Positions 54,986-63,285 of a stretch of 64,000 nt of DNA are shown here, piece after piece. Numbering within the stretch: the stretch's first letter is position 1; each line of letters starts with the position of its first letter. The translations under genes and the position numbers were made by a program. The notes under the pieces were generated by a model that was given only the letters and a program-made list of their open reading frames with translations, was not told the DNA's origin and made no database searches. Source of the stretch: an uncultured Altererythrobacter sp. (GTDB taxonomy: Bacteria; Pseudomonadota; Alphaproteobacteria; Sphingomonadales; Sphingomonadaceae); contig CAJXJY010000002.1 in the NCBI GenBank assembly GCA_913055875.1, positions 124,001-188,000 on the forward strand, written 5' to 3'.

Positions 54986-56914
54986 ATGATCAAGTTTTTC
55001 CGCCGCTTCTTCGAATCCAAACTGGGCGTTCCGATCACGCTCGCCTTTCTCGGGCTGATCGCGATCGCCTTCGCCAGTGCCGACATCACCGGGAGCACGT
55101 TCGGCGGGGTGTCGGGCGGCGACCGGGTGGCAGTGGTCGGCGACTCCAAGATCAGCACCTCGGACCTGCGCACCGCGGCGACCAATGCGCTCGACCAGCT
55201 GCGGCAGGACGACCCGACGCTGTCGATGAACGCCTTCGTCGAGCGCGGCGGGCTCGACGACGTGCTCGATCGGCTGATCGACCGCACTGCGATCGCCGAA
55301 TTCGCCAAGCGCCACGGGTTGCGCGCGGGCGACAATCTCGTGAACAGCGAGATCCTCGACGTCCCGATCTTCCGCGGACCCGACGGCAATTTCTCGCAGG
55401 ACATCTACCGGCAATGGCTGCGGCAGAACAATCTGACCGATGCGCAATTCCGCGACGACCTTGCGCAGCAGTTGCTCGCTCAGCAACTGGTGCAGCCGAT
55501 CGGCTACGGCGCGAAGGCGCCGGAGAAGCTTTCGCGCCGTTTCGCCGCGCTCGAGAAGGAACGCCGCAAGGGTGCGATCGGCCTCGTCCCGAGCAGCCTG
55601 TTCGCACCCGAGGGCGATCCCGGCACGGACCAGCTCTCGTCCTATTACCAGGACAACCGAACCGACTATATCCGGCCCGAACGCCGGGTGATCCGCTATG
55701 CGACGTTCGATGCGAGCGTCCTCGGCGACGAAGCCGAGCCGACCGATAACGAGATTGCCGCACGCTACGAAGAGAACCGCGAGCAATATGCGGCGAGCGA
55801 AACGCGCCGGCTGAGCCAGCTGATCGTGCCGACGAGGCAGGCGGCGGAGACGATCCGCCAGCGCGTCGGCGGCGGCGGCTCGCTCGCCGAAGCTGCGCGC
55901 GAGGCGGGCCTGAGCGTCGCCACGATCGGCCCGGTCTCGCGCGAGGATTACGCCGCGCAGACCTCCGCCGCGGTGGCGCAGGCGGTGTTCGGCGCCGAGC
56001 GCGGCGCGATCGCCGCACCGGCGCGCAGCGGGTTGGGCTGGCACGTGGTGCGGGTCGAGGACGTAAGCCGCGTTGCGGCGCGCACGCTGGCGCAGGCGCG
56101 CGACGAAATCGCCGAGGAAGTGCGCGCGGAGAAGCTGCGTCGCGCGATCGCCGACCTGTCGGCCTCGGTCGAAGAGCAGCTCGACAAGGGCGTCGCGTTG
56201 TCCGCAGTCGCCGAATCGCTCGGCGTCGAACTGGAGACCACGCCCCCGATCACCGCCGACGGCGTGTTCTACGGCTCGGCCGGGCGCGCGCCACAAGTGC
56301 TCGGACCGGCGCTGCAGACCGCGTTCCAGATGGAGGAAGGCGAGCCGCAGATCGCCGAACTCGTGCCCGGCGAGCTGTTCCTGATCTTCGAAGCAAACGA
56401 GATTACCGAATCCGCCACCGCGCCGCTGAGCGAGATTCGCGAACGCGTGACCGCCGACTGGCGCCGCGCACAGGGCCAGCTCGAAGCGCGCAAGGCGGCC
56501 GACCGCATCCTCGCCCGCCTCGCCAAGGGCGAGGGGCTGCGCGCCGCCATGCGCGCCGAGAACAGCGAACTGACCGGGTTCGACGAGATCGACTATTCGC
56601 GCGAGCAGCTCGGCCAGGCGCAGGGCCGCGTGCCGCCGCCACTGGCGCTGATGTTCAGCATGGCCGAGGGCAGCAGCAAGCGGCTGGAGGCGCCGCGCGA
56701 CGCGGGTTGGTTCATCGTCACGCTCGACGACATCGTGCCGGGTACGATCGAGGAGGACGATCCGATCTTCGCCGAGGCGCGGCGCCAGCTCAGCGCGATC
56801 ACCGGCGGCGAATACAGCCAGCAATTTCTTGCAGCGATCCGCAAGGCGGTCGGCGCGGAACGCAACCCGGCGGCGATCGAGGCGGTGCGCAAGCAGCTCG
56901 TCGGCGAAAACTGA
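54986..56914 (+). CDS. ppiD: Periplasmic folding factor PpiD-like (SurA N-terminal/parvulin)
   Basis: Membrane-anchored chaperone that receives proteins leaving SecYEG. Start 54986 gives MIKFFRRFFESKLGVPITLA and one N-terminal helix (GVPITLAFLGLIAIAFASA). A SurA-like N-domain (LRTAATNALDQLRQDDPTLS, GDNLVNSEILDVPIFRGPDG) precedes a parvulin-like region (ETRRLSQLIVPTRQAAETIR, ARSGLGWHVVRVEDVSRVAA). The parvulin core looks degenerate, as in many PpiD proteins. 642 residues. TrpE follows at once. Confidence 0.9.
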   Translation: MIKFFRRFFESKLGVPITLAFLGLIAIAFASADITGSTFGGVSGGDRVAVVGDSKISTSDLRTAATNALDQLRQDDPTLSMNAFVERGGLDDVLDRLIDRTAIAEFAKRHGLRAGDNLVNSEILDVPIFRGPDGNFSQDIYRQWLRQNNLTDAQFRDDLAQQLLAQQLVQPIGYGAKAPEKLSRRFAALEKERRKGAIGLVPSSLFAPEGDPGTDQLSSYYQDNRTDYIRPERRVIRYATFDASVLGDEAEPTDNEIAARYEENREQYAASETRRLSQLIVPTRQAAETIRQRVGGGGSLAEAAREAGLSVATIGPVSREDYAAQTSAAVAQAVFGAERGAIAAPARSGLGWHVVRVEDVSRVAARTLAQARDEIAEEVRAEKLRRAIADLSASVEEQLDKGVALSAVAESLGVELETTPPITADGVFYGSAGRAPQVLGPALQTAFQMEEGEPQIAELVPGELFLIFEANEITESATAPLSEIRERVTADWRRAQGQLEARKAADRILARLAKGEGLRAAMRAENSELTGFDEIDYSREQLGQAQGRVPPPLALMFSMAEGSSKRLEAPRDAGWFIVTLDDIVPGTIEEDDPIFAEARRQLSAITGGEYSQQFLAAIRKAVGAERNPAAIEAVRKQLVGEN

Positions 56915-56915
56915 C

Positions 56916-56920
56916 GGAGG
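56916..56920 (+). promoter_or_regulatory. Ribosome site that points to a CTG start of trpE
   Basis: GGAGG lies just after the ppiD stop, and the codon five bases later is CTG (56926), in frame with trpE. No ATG, GTG or TTG lies at usable distance. Confidence 0.6.
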
Positions 56921-56925
56921 CCGCG

Positions 56926-58440
56926 CTGACCGGCCTTCCTCCCGAAAACGCCGATCCCGCGCGCCGATCGCTGGCGCAGGGGAAGCCCGCACTCGTGTGG
57001 CGCCGGATCGTCGCCGATACCGAAACGCCGGTCGGCGCGGCGCGCAAGCTGATCGAGCCGGGACGCGGGGATTTCCTGCTCGAATCGGTCGAGGGCGGCG
57101 AAGTGCGCGGGCGCTACAGCCTGCTCGGGCTCGATCCCGACCTCCTGTTCCGCGCCGACAGCAACGGCGCGACCATCCATCGCCGCTGGCAGACCGACCG
57201 CGAGTCCGGCGAGCCGGTGCCCGGCAGCAGCCTCGGCGCGCTCCGCGCGCTCGCGGATGCGTGCCGGATCGAGGTGCCGGAGGCGCTTCCGCCTGCCCTC
57301 GCCTGCCTGGTCGGCTATTTCGGTTACGAAACCGTCGGCCTGGTCGAGGACCTTCCGCGTGCGCCCGACAGTGAGCTCGACCTGCCCGACATGGTGTTCG
57401 TGCGGCCGACGCTGATCATGGTGTTCGACGGGCTCACCGACGAGCTGTTCGCGATCGCGCCGCTATGGTCGGACGGCGGCGATCCGGACCGGACGATCGA
57501 GGATGCGGGCGAACGGATCGATGCCGCCCTCGCCCGGCTCGCCCTCGCCGCGCCGCCGCAGGAGCGCGCAGCCGACCTGCCCGGGATGGCGCTCGCCCCG
57601 ACGATGGCACGCGAGGATTATTTCGGCATGGTCGCTCGGGCCAGGGAGTACATCGAGGCGGGCGACATCTTCCAGGTCGTGCTGGCGCAGCGCTTCACCT
57701 GCCCCTTCCCGCTGCCGCCGTTCGAACTGTACCGCGCGCTGAGGCGGGTGAACCCCTCGCCGTTTCTCTATTTCCTCGACCTGCCGGGCTTTGCGGTGGT
57801 CGGGTCGAGCCCCGAAATCCTCGTCCGGGTGCGAGACGGAGAAGTGACGATCCGCCCGATCGCCGGAACGCGTCCCCGCGGGCCGACGCCCGAACAGGAC
57901 CGCGCGGCGGAGCGCAGCCTGCTCGCCGATCCCAAGGAACGCGCCGAGCACCTGATGCTGCTCGACCTCGGGCGCAACGACGTGGGACGGGTTGCGGCGA
58001 AGGGGACGGTCGAAGTCACCGACAGCTTCACCGTCGAGCGCTACAGTCACGTGATGCATATCGTCAGCAATGTCGTCGGCCGGCTCGACCCGGCGAAGGA
58101 TGCGCTCGACGCGCTGTTCGCGGGCTTTCCCGCGGGCACGGTCAGCGGCGCGCCGAAAATCCGCGCGTGCGAGATCGTCGCCGAGCTCGAGCCCGAAACC
58201 CGCGGCGCCTACGCCGGCGGGGTCGGCTATTTCGCACCCGACGGCTCTGTCGACAGCTGCATCGTCCTCCGCACCGGCGTGGTCAGGGACGGCGTGCTGC
58301 ACGTCCAGGCGGGTGCGGGAATCGTCGCCGACAGCGATCCCGACTACGAACAGCGCGAATGCGAAGCGAAAGCGGGCGCGCTGCTGGCAGCGGCGAGGGA
58401 GGCTGCACGGATCGCCGGCGAGGCGGGCTACGGGCAGTAG
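56926..58440 (+). CDS. trpE: Anthranilate synthase component I, apparent CTG start
   Basis: Makes anthranilate from chorismate with the TrpG glutaminase; first step to tryptophan. From CTG 56926 it has 504 residues (reading MTGLPPENADPARRSLAQGK). GTG 56995 is the only nearby conventional start, but it would cut away the helix before ALVWRRIVADTETPVGAARK. The feedback motif LLES...S (FLLESVEGGEVRGRYSLLG) is present, as are PIAGTRPRGPTPEQD, LLDLGRNDVGRVA and PAGTVSGAPKIRACEIV. It follows ppiD with no real gap. No Trp-rich leader peptide is seen. Confidence 0.94.
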   Translation: MTGLPPENADPARRSLAQGKPALVWRRIVADTETPVGAARKLIEPGRGDFLLESVEGGEVRGRYSLLGLDPDLLFRADSNGATIHRRWQTDRESGEPVPGSSLGALRALADACRIEVPEALPPALACLVGYFGYETVGLVEDLPRAPDSELDLPDMVFVRPTLIMVFDGLTDELFAIAPLWSDGGDPDRTIEDAGERIDAALARLALAAPPQERAADLPGMALAPTMAREDYFGMVARAREYIEAGDIFQVVLAQRFTCPFPLPPFELYRALRRVNPSPFLYFLDLPGFAVVGSSPEILVRVRDGEVTIRPIAGTRPRGPTPEQDRAAERSLLADPKERAEHLMLLDLGRNDVGRVAAKGTVEVTDSFTVERYSHVMHIVSNVVGRLDPAKDALDALFAGFPAGTVSGAPKIRACEIVAELEPETRGAYAGGVGYFAPDGSVDSCIVLRTGVVRDGVLHVQAGAGIVADSDPDYEQRECEAKAGALLAAAREAARIAGEAGYGQ

Positions 58441-58496
58441 GTTTGCATTCGCTCCGCGGGTGTGTTGTAATAGCAATACACCTGAAAGGACGCCGC

Positions 58497-59594
58497 ATGC
58501 TCAAATGGATATTGCTCGGACTGGTTGCGTTGCTCGCGATCGGAGCCACGATCTGGGCCAATCCCGGGCCGCCCGATCCACCCCCGACCTACGACGGACC
58601 GATGGAACCGGCCGCCGCGCGGGCCGGCGTCTATGCCGATGCGGCGGGCCAGCAATGGCTGGTCGTGCCCGATCTGTCGGGCGATACGCACCGCTTCGCG
58701 CTCGACGGAGTGAACCCTCCCGACGGGCCGACCGGCGACGACGAACTGACGAGGCTGGGGGAACAGCCCTATACGATAGAGGACGTCTCGCTCGACGGCG
58801 ACACGCCGATGGCGGGCTGGCTGATCCGGCCCGCACAAACGACGGGCGCCGGGCTCGTCATCCTCCACGGGTCGGGCAATTCGGACCGCGAGAGCGGCTA
58901 CTACATCGCCTGGCTCGACCGGTTGGCGCGGCAGGGGCACACGCTGATCCTGCCCGACAAGCGCGGATCCGGTCGCTCGGGCGGCGACTGGCGCAACGAA
59001 CCCCTCACCGTGCTGGCGCAGGACGGAGCCGACTGGATGGCGCTGCTGCGCCGCCGTACCGCCCTGCCCGCCTACGGCTTTTTCGGCATCAGCCAGGGCG
59101 GCGCGGTCGCGCCCGAGGCGGCACGGCTGGCGGAGGCCGCTTTCGCCGTCGCCATCGGCTCCTCGATGACCGACTTCGACACGCAAGTGCGGCACGAGGT
59201 CGGCAACGACGTCCGCGCGGCGGGCGTACCCGGCTGGCTCGAGGACCCGCTGGCGGACCTCTACACCTGGCGCGCCAAGCGCCGCCAGCCCGGTTTCTGG
59301 GAGGCCAACGGCAAATATTCGCCGCTCGACCGCTGGCGGGAGTGGCGCGGGCCGTATTTCATCGCCTATGGACGGCAGGATGAATCGGACAATGTTCCCG
59401 TATCCGCCAGCCTCGATCTGCTCGCAGGCGCTGCCGGCGAAGGCCCGCTCGCTTTCGCCGCCTATGACGGCGCGAGCCACGGCCTCGTCGCCGAGGACGG
59501 CGATTTCGCCGAGCCGTTCCTGCGCGACCTGTTCGCATGGCTCGACGGGCGGGTCGCGGCAGCCATGGCTGAAGACCGGCCTGGCGCTCGCTAG
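58497..59594 (+). CDS. Alpha/beta hydrolase with N-terminal membrane anchor
   Basis: AAAGGA precedes the ATG. The 365-residue protein has one N-terminal hydrophobic segment (MLKWILLGLVALLAIGATIW), then an alpha/beta-hydrolase fold: LVILHGSGNSDRESGYYIAW (oxyanion region), FGISQGGAVAPEAARL (nucleophile Ser) and AAYDGASHGLVAEDG (His). The exported location and substrate are unknown. It lies between trpE and trpG, where other members of the order have no gene that I know of. Its end overlaps the next gene by 26 bp. Confidence 0.85.
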   Translation: MLKWILLGLVALLAIGATIWANPGPPDPPPTYDGPMEPAAARAGVYADAAGQQWLVVPDLSGDTHRFALDGVNPPDGPTGDDELTRLGEQPYTIEDVSLDGDTPMAGWLIRPAQTTGAGLVILHGSGNSDRESGYYIAWLDRLARQGHTLILPDKRGSGRSGGDWRNEPLTVLAQDGADWMALLRRRTALPAYGFFGISQGGAVAPEAARLAEAAFAVAIGSSMTDFDTQVRHEVGNDVRAAGVPGWLEDPLADLYTWRAKRRQPGFWEANGKYSPLDRWREWRGPYFIAYGRQDESDNVPVSASLDLLAGAAGEGPLAFAAYDGASHGLVAEDGDFAEPFLRDLFAWLDGRVAAAMAEDRPGAR

Positions 59595-60399
59595 CGCAGC
59601 GCTGCTCGCCGCCTGCGGCGAACAGCCCGAGGGCGAACCGGTAATGCGGACCGAGATCGGCAGCGGCGTCGCCGAGGAGACCGCCACGCCGACCCCGACG
59701 CCCGAGCCGACCGCCACCCAGGTCGCGTCGGCCTGCGAAAACGTCGAGTTCGAGGGCGCGCAGCTGACGCATTGCGTCGCCGATCCGGCGAAGCATCGGA
59801 TTTCGACCGCGCTGGCGGCCGAAGGCGGTACCCCCTTCCGCTCGCTCAAGGCCTTTTCGCAAGCGGTCGACGGCACGAACGTTGTCTTCGCCATGAACGC
59901 CGGCATGTATGACGGCGACGGCAAGCCGATCGGCTATTACGTCGAAGACAGCGACCGGCTGAAGGAATTGAACCGCGCCGACGGGCCGGGCAATTTCCAT
60001 CTCAAGCCCAACGGCGTGTTCTTCGGCAGCGGCGGCACGTGGCGCGTGATGAGCGCCGACGATTTCTACGCGCAGATCGGCGACCGGCCCGAATTCGGTA
60101 CGCAGAGCGGGCCGATGCTGGTGGTCGGCGGCAAGCTCCATCCCGAAATCTCGCACGACGGCCCGAGCAAGGCGACGCGCAACGGCGTCGGCGTCGACGC
60201 AGCGGGCAAGGCGCATTTCGTGATCGCCAACACGCCGCTCAGCTTCGGCGTGCTGGCGCGCTATTTCCGCGACGAATTGAATACCCCCAACGCGCTGTTC
60301 CTCGACGGGAACGTCAGCGCGCTATGGAACCCGGCAAGCGGCCGGATCGACGGCGGCGCGCCGATCGGTCCGCTGCTGGTGGTCACCAACAAGGAATGA
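59569..60399 (+). CDS. Phosphodiester glycosidase-like lipoprotein, apparent CTG start
   Basis: The 276-residue product from CTG 59569 would read MKTGLALASAALLAACGEQ, a textbook lipoprotein signal with lipobox LAAC. No ATG, GTG or TTG occurs in this frame close by; the ATG at 59564 is in the hydrolase frame. The mature part has VVFAMNAGMYDGDGKPIGYY, LKPNGVFFGS and FLDGNVSALW, which match the NAGPA/phosphodiester glycosidase domain of exported proteins. Without a start codon change this gene would have no normal start. Substrate unknown, probably at the outer membrane or periplasm. Confidence 0.82.
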   Translation: MKTGLALASAALLAACGEQPEGEPVMRTEIGSGVAEETATPTPTPEPTATQVASACENVEFEGAQLTHCVADPAKHRISTALAAEGGTPFRSLKAFSQAVDGTNVVFAMNAGMYDGDGKPIGYYVEDSDRLKELNRADGPGNFHLKPNGVFFGSGGTWRVMSADDFYAQIGDRPEFGTQSGPMLVVGGKLHPEISHDGPSKATRNGVGVDAAGKAHFVIANTPLSFGVLARYFRDELNTPNALFLDGNVSALWNPASGRIDGGAPIGPLLVVTNKE

Positions 60400-60401
60400 C
60401 G

Positions 60402-61361
60402 ATGCAGCACGAACGCACGCTCTACCCCGAGATCGAACCCTATGAGAGCGGCATGCTCGATGTCGGCGAGGGGCATTCGCTCTATTACGAGCGCGTCGGC
60501 ACTCCGGGCGCGAAGCCGGCGGTGTTCCTCCACGGCGGCCCGGGCGGCGGGATGAGCCCCGCGCACCGCCGCCAGTGGGACCCCGAGCTCTACGACGTGC
60601 TGCTGTTCGACCAGCGCGGCTGCGGCAAGTCGACGCCCTTCGCCGAGATCGAGCACAACGACACCTGGCGCATCGTCGAAGATATCGAACGGCTGCGCAC
60701 GATGTGCGGGCACGAGGCGTGGCAGGTGTTCGGCGGCAGCTGGGGCGCGACGCTCGCGCTCGCCTACGCGCAGAAATATCCCGAGCGGACCACCGAGCTG
60801 GTGCTGCGCGGCGTGTTCCTCGCCCGGCGGAAGGAGAAGGACTGGCTCTACACCTACGGCGCGAGCGAGATCATGGCCGAGCAGTGGGACGATTTCTCCG
60901 GCCTGATCCCCGCGGAAGAGCGCGGCAACCTCGTTGCGGCCTATCACAAGCGGCTGACCAGCGACGACGAGGAAACCCGCCTTGCCGCAGCCAAGGAATG
61001 GTCGCTGTGGGAAGGCAGCGTCGCCACGCTGCTGCCCGACGCCGCGCTGCTCGACAGCTTCGCCGACCCGGCCAAGGCGATCCCCTTCGCCCGCATCTGC
61101 GCGCGCTTCTTCCTCGAGGACTTCTTCCTCGAGGAAGCGCAGCTGCTGAAGAACGTCGACCGCATCCAGGGCATTCCCGGCATCATCGTGCAGGGCCGCC
61201 ACGACATCTGCACCCCGCCGACCTCGGCGTGGGAGCTCAAGAAGGCGTGGCCCGAGGCCGAATTGTGGATCGTCCACGATGCCGGCCACAGCGCGGGCGA
61301 AGCGGGGATCGTCGACGGGCTGGTCAGGGCGACCGACAAGCTGGCGGGGAAGACTACGTAA
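60402..61361 (+). CDS. pip: Proline iminopeptidase
   Basis: Removes N-terminal proline from peptides. ATG 60402 is preferred since AAGGA lies six bases upstream; ATG 60396 overlaps the previous stop. The 319-residue protein has FLHGGPGGGMSPAHRRQWDP, LFDQRGCGKSTPFAEIEHND, the nucleophile elbow FGGSWGATLALAYAQKYPER (Ser), HDICTPPTSAWEL (Asp) and DAGHSAGEAG (His). These are typical of the S33 family. It is the third gene inserted between trpE and trpG. Confidence 0.94.
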   Translation: MQHERTLYPEIEPYESGMLDVGEGHSLYYERVGTPGAKPAVFLHGGPGGGMSPAHRRQWDPELYDVLLFDQRGCGKSTPFAEIEHNDTWRIVEDIERLRTMCGHEAWQVFGGSWGATLALAYAQKYPERTTELVLRGVFLARRKEKDWLYTYGASEIMAEQWDDFSGLIPAEERGNLVAAYHKRLTSDDEETRLAAAKEWSLWEGSVATLLPDAALLDSFADPAKAIPFARICARFFLEDFFLEEAQLLKNVDRIQGIPGIIVQGRHDICTPPTSAWELKKAWPEAELWIVHDAGHSAGEAGIVDGLVRATDKLAGKTT

Positions 61362-61502
61362 TCTTCTTCTCCGACTGGGAGAAGGATAGGGAAGCTTGGC
61401 GCAATAGCGCCTAGCGGACCTTGGATGAGGGGTCCGGCGCAGCGCCTGCCAATCCCCCTCACCCAAGCTGCGCTAGCTCCTTTCAGGAGCAAGCTTCGCT
61501 AT

Positions 61503-61525
61503 CCCTCTCCCGTCGAGGGAGAGGG
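61503..61525. repeat. Hairpin in the pip-trpG gap
   Basis: CCCTCTCCC-gtcga-GGGAGAGGG is a perfect 9-bp stem. It belongs to a ~180-bp repeat-like stretch (61365-61545) with other reverse-complementary pieces such as AAGCTTGGCGCAA and CAAGCTTCGC. No gene is seen in the 229-bp gap. Confidence 0.65.
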
Positions 61526-61590
61526 TAGCTAAGTTTCCGCGATAGCTTTCCTTGCTTGATCGCTCGCGTGCAAACCGCAATGGCGACCGA

Positions 61591-62190
61591 ATGATCCTCG
61601 TCATCGACAATTACGACAGCTTCACCTTCAACCTGGTCCACTACCTGATGGAGCTGGGCGCGGAAGTGCAGGTCGAGCGCAACGATGCGCTCTCCGCCGC
61701 CGAGGCTGTGCGAACCAATGCCGCCGGGTTCCTGATCTCGCCCGGACCGTGCACCCCGAACGAGGCGGGGATCAGCCTCGACCTCGTCGCCGCCTGCGCC
61801 GAGGCGGGCAGGCCGTTGCTCGGCGTATGCCTCGGGCACCAGGCGATCGGGCAGCATTTCGGCGGGCGCGTGGTCCGGGGCGGGCTGATGCACGGCAAGA
61901 CCAGCGCGGTCGAGCACGACGGCAGCGGCGTGTTCGCCGGCCTGCCCTCGCCCTTCACCGCCACGCGCTATCACTCGCTGATCGTCGAGGACATTCCCGC
62001 AGTGCTCGAAGTCAACGCGACCAGCGAGACGCCCGGGCTCGACGGCACCAGCGCGATGGGTTTCCGCCACCGCGAGCTGCCGATCCACGGGGTCCAGTTC
62101 CACCCCGAAAGCATCGCCACCGAACACGGCCACGCGCTGCTCGGCAATTTCCTCGAAATATGCGGCGAACAGGTCAAGGAAATCGCATGA
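61591..62190 (+). CDS. trpG: Anthranilate synthase component II (glutamine amidotransferase)
   Basis: Supplies ammonia from glutamine to TrpE; may also serve PabB. The 199-residue protein starts [20 protein letters not shown] and has the nucleophile [18 protein letters not shown] (Cys), THSL-like YHSLIVE and [15 protein letters not shown] (His-Glu). The stop overlaps trpD (ATGA at 62187). No good ribosome site precedes the ATG. Confidence 0.95.
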   Translation: MILVIDNYDSFTFNLVHYLMELGAEVQVERNDALSAAEAVRTNAAGFLISPGPCTPNEAGISLDLVAACAEAGRPLLGVCLGHQAIGQHFGGRVVRGGLMHGKTSAVEHDGSGVFAGLPSPFTATRYHSLIVEDIPAVLEVNATSETPGLDGTSAMGFRHRELPIHGVQFHPESIATEHGHALLGNFLEICGEQVKEIA

Positions 62191-63179
62191 AGACGCTCCC
62201 GCTCGAAGTCCCGCATATGAGCGAGGCAGAAGCCGAGGAAGTGTTCGGCTGGGTGCTCGACGGCGAAGCGAGCGAGGAGGAGATCGCGCGCTTCCTGCTC
62301 GCGATGACCGAACGCAGCGAAACCGCCGACGAGATCGCCGGTGCCGCCCGGGCGCTGCGCGCGCGGCTGATCCCGGTGGCGGCGCCCGCGGGCGCGGTCG
62401 ATTGCTGCGGCACGGGCGGCGACGGGCACCACACGCTCAACGTCTCGACCGCGGTCAGCCTGGTGGTCGCCGCCTGCGGCGTGCCGGTGGCCAAGCACGG
62501 CAACCGCGCGGCGAGCAGCAAGTCGGGCGCGGCGGATACGCTCGAAGCGCTCGGGCTCGACATGGAGGCGGCGGGGCGCACCGCGGAGAAGACGCTCGCC
62601 GAGCTCGGGATCTGCTTCCTGTTCGCCAAGAACCACCACCCCGCAATGGGCCGGATACAGCCGATCCGGCAGAGGCTCGGGAAGCGCACCATCTTCAACC
62701 TGATGGGGCCGCTATCGAACCCGGCGGGCGTGAAGCGCCAGCTGATCGGCATCGCCCGGCCCGCCTATGTCCCGATCTACGCCGAAGCGAAGGCCAAGCT
62801 CGGCACGGAGCGCACCTTCATCGTCTCGGGCGACGAAGGGCTCGACGAGCTCAGCCTGGCGGGGGGCAACGAACTCGCCGACGTGACCGGCAACGACTTC
62901 GAGATGCGCCGGATCGACGCGGACGCCGTCGGCCTGCCCAACGCCCCGGTCGAGGCGATCCGCGGCGGCGACGCGGCGCACAACGCCAAGGCCCTGACGG
63001 CGCTGCTCGACGGCACGCCGGGGCCGTATCGCGACGCGGTGATGTTCAACGCGGCGGGCACGCTGGTGGTGGCGGGGGAGACCGAGGATTGGGCCAGCGG
63101 GGCCGATAGGGCGGCGGAAGCGCTCGACAGCGGCGCGGCGGCGAAGCTGCTCGCGGACTGGATCGAAATGGCCAAATGA
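62187..63179 (+). CDS. trpD: Anthranilate phosphoribosyltransferase
   Basis: Adds phosphoribosyl to anthranilate. The 330-residue protein has [20 protein letters not shown] (PRPP loop), [38 protein letters not shown] and [25 protein letters not shown]-type bases precede the overlapping ATG. A ~91-bp inverted repeat element lies between it and trpC. Confidence 0.97.
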   Translation: MKTLPLEVPHMSEAEAEEVFGWVLDGEASEEEIARFLLAMTERSETADEIAGAARALRARLIPVAAPAGAVDCCGTGGDGHHTLNVSTAVSLVVAACGVPVAKHGNRAASSKSGAADTLEALGLDMEAAGRTAEKTLAELGICFLFAKNHHPAMGRIQPIRQRLGKRTIFNLMGPLSNPAGVKRQLIGIARPAYVPIYAEAKAKLGTERTFIVSGDEGLDELSLAGGNELADVTGNDFEMRRIDADAVGLPNAPVEAIRGGDAAHNAKALTALLDGTPGPYRDAVMFNAAGTLVVAGETEDWASGADRAAEALDSGAAAKLLADWIEMAK

Positions 63180-63186
63180 CCTGTTT

Positions 63187-63277
63187 CCGTTTGCCCTGAG
63201 CCTGTCGAAGGGCCGCTCTTCCTTCTGGCGCGGCACTCGAAGAAAGTGCAGGGCTTCGACAAGCTCAGCCCGAACGG
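63187..63277. repeat. Intergenic inverted repeat element, copy C
   Basis: Arms start CCGTTTGCCCTGAGCCTGTC (63187) and end AAGCTCAGCCCGAACGG (63277), reverse complements with mismatches. It lies inside the trp operon, between trpD and trpC. The last two bases of the right arm are the first two of the trpC ribosome site. Confidence 0.85.
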
Positions 63278-63279
63278 AG
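63276..63279 (+). promoter_or_regulatory. Ribosome site of trpC within the repeat edge
   Basis: GGAG six bases before GTG 63286; GG comes from the conserved CGAACGG end of the repeat element. Folding of the repeat in mRNA could therefore hide it. Confidence 0.6.
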
Positions 63280-63285
63280 TTCCAA

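Noticed and set aside
56915-56925. Tryptophan attenuator before trpE
   Set aside because: The gap after ppiD is only a few bases and there is no Trp-codon-rich leader or terminator pair.
54887-56992. 701-codon frame on the minus strand
   Set aside because: Antisense shadow of ppiD; no domain, and it overlaps the tpiA-ppiD control region.
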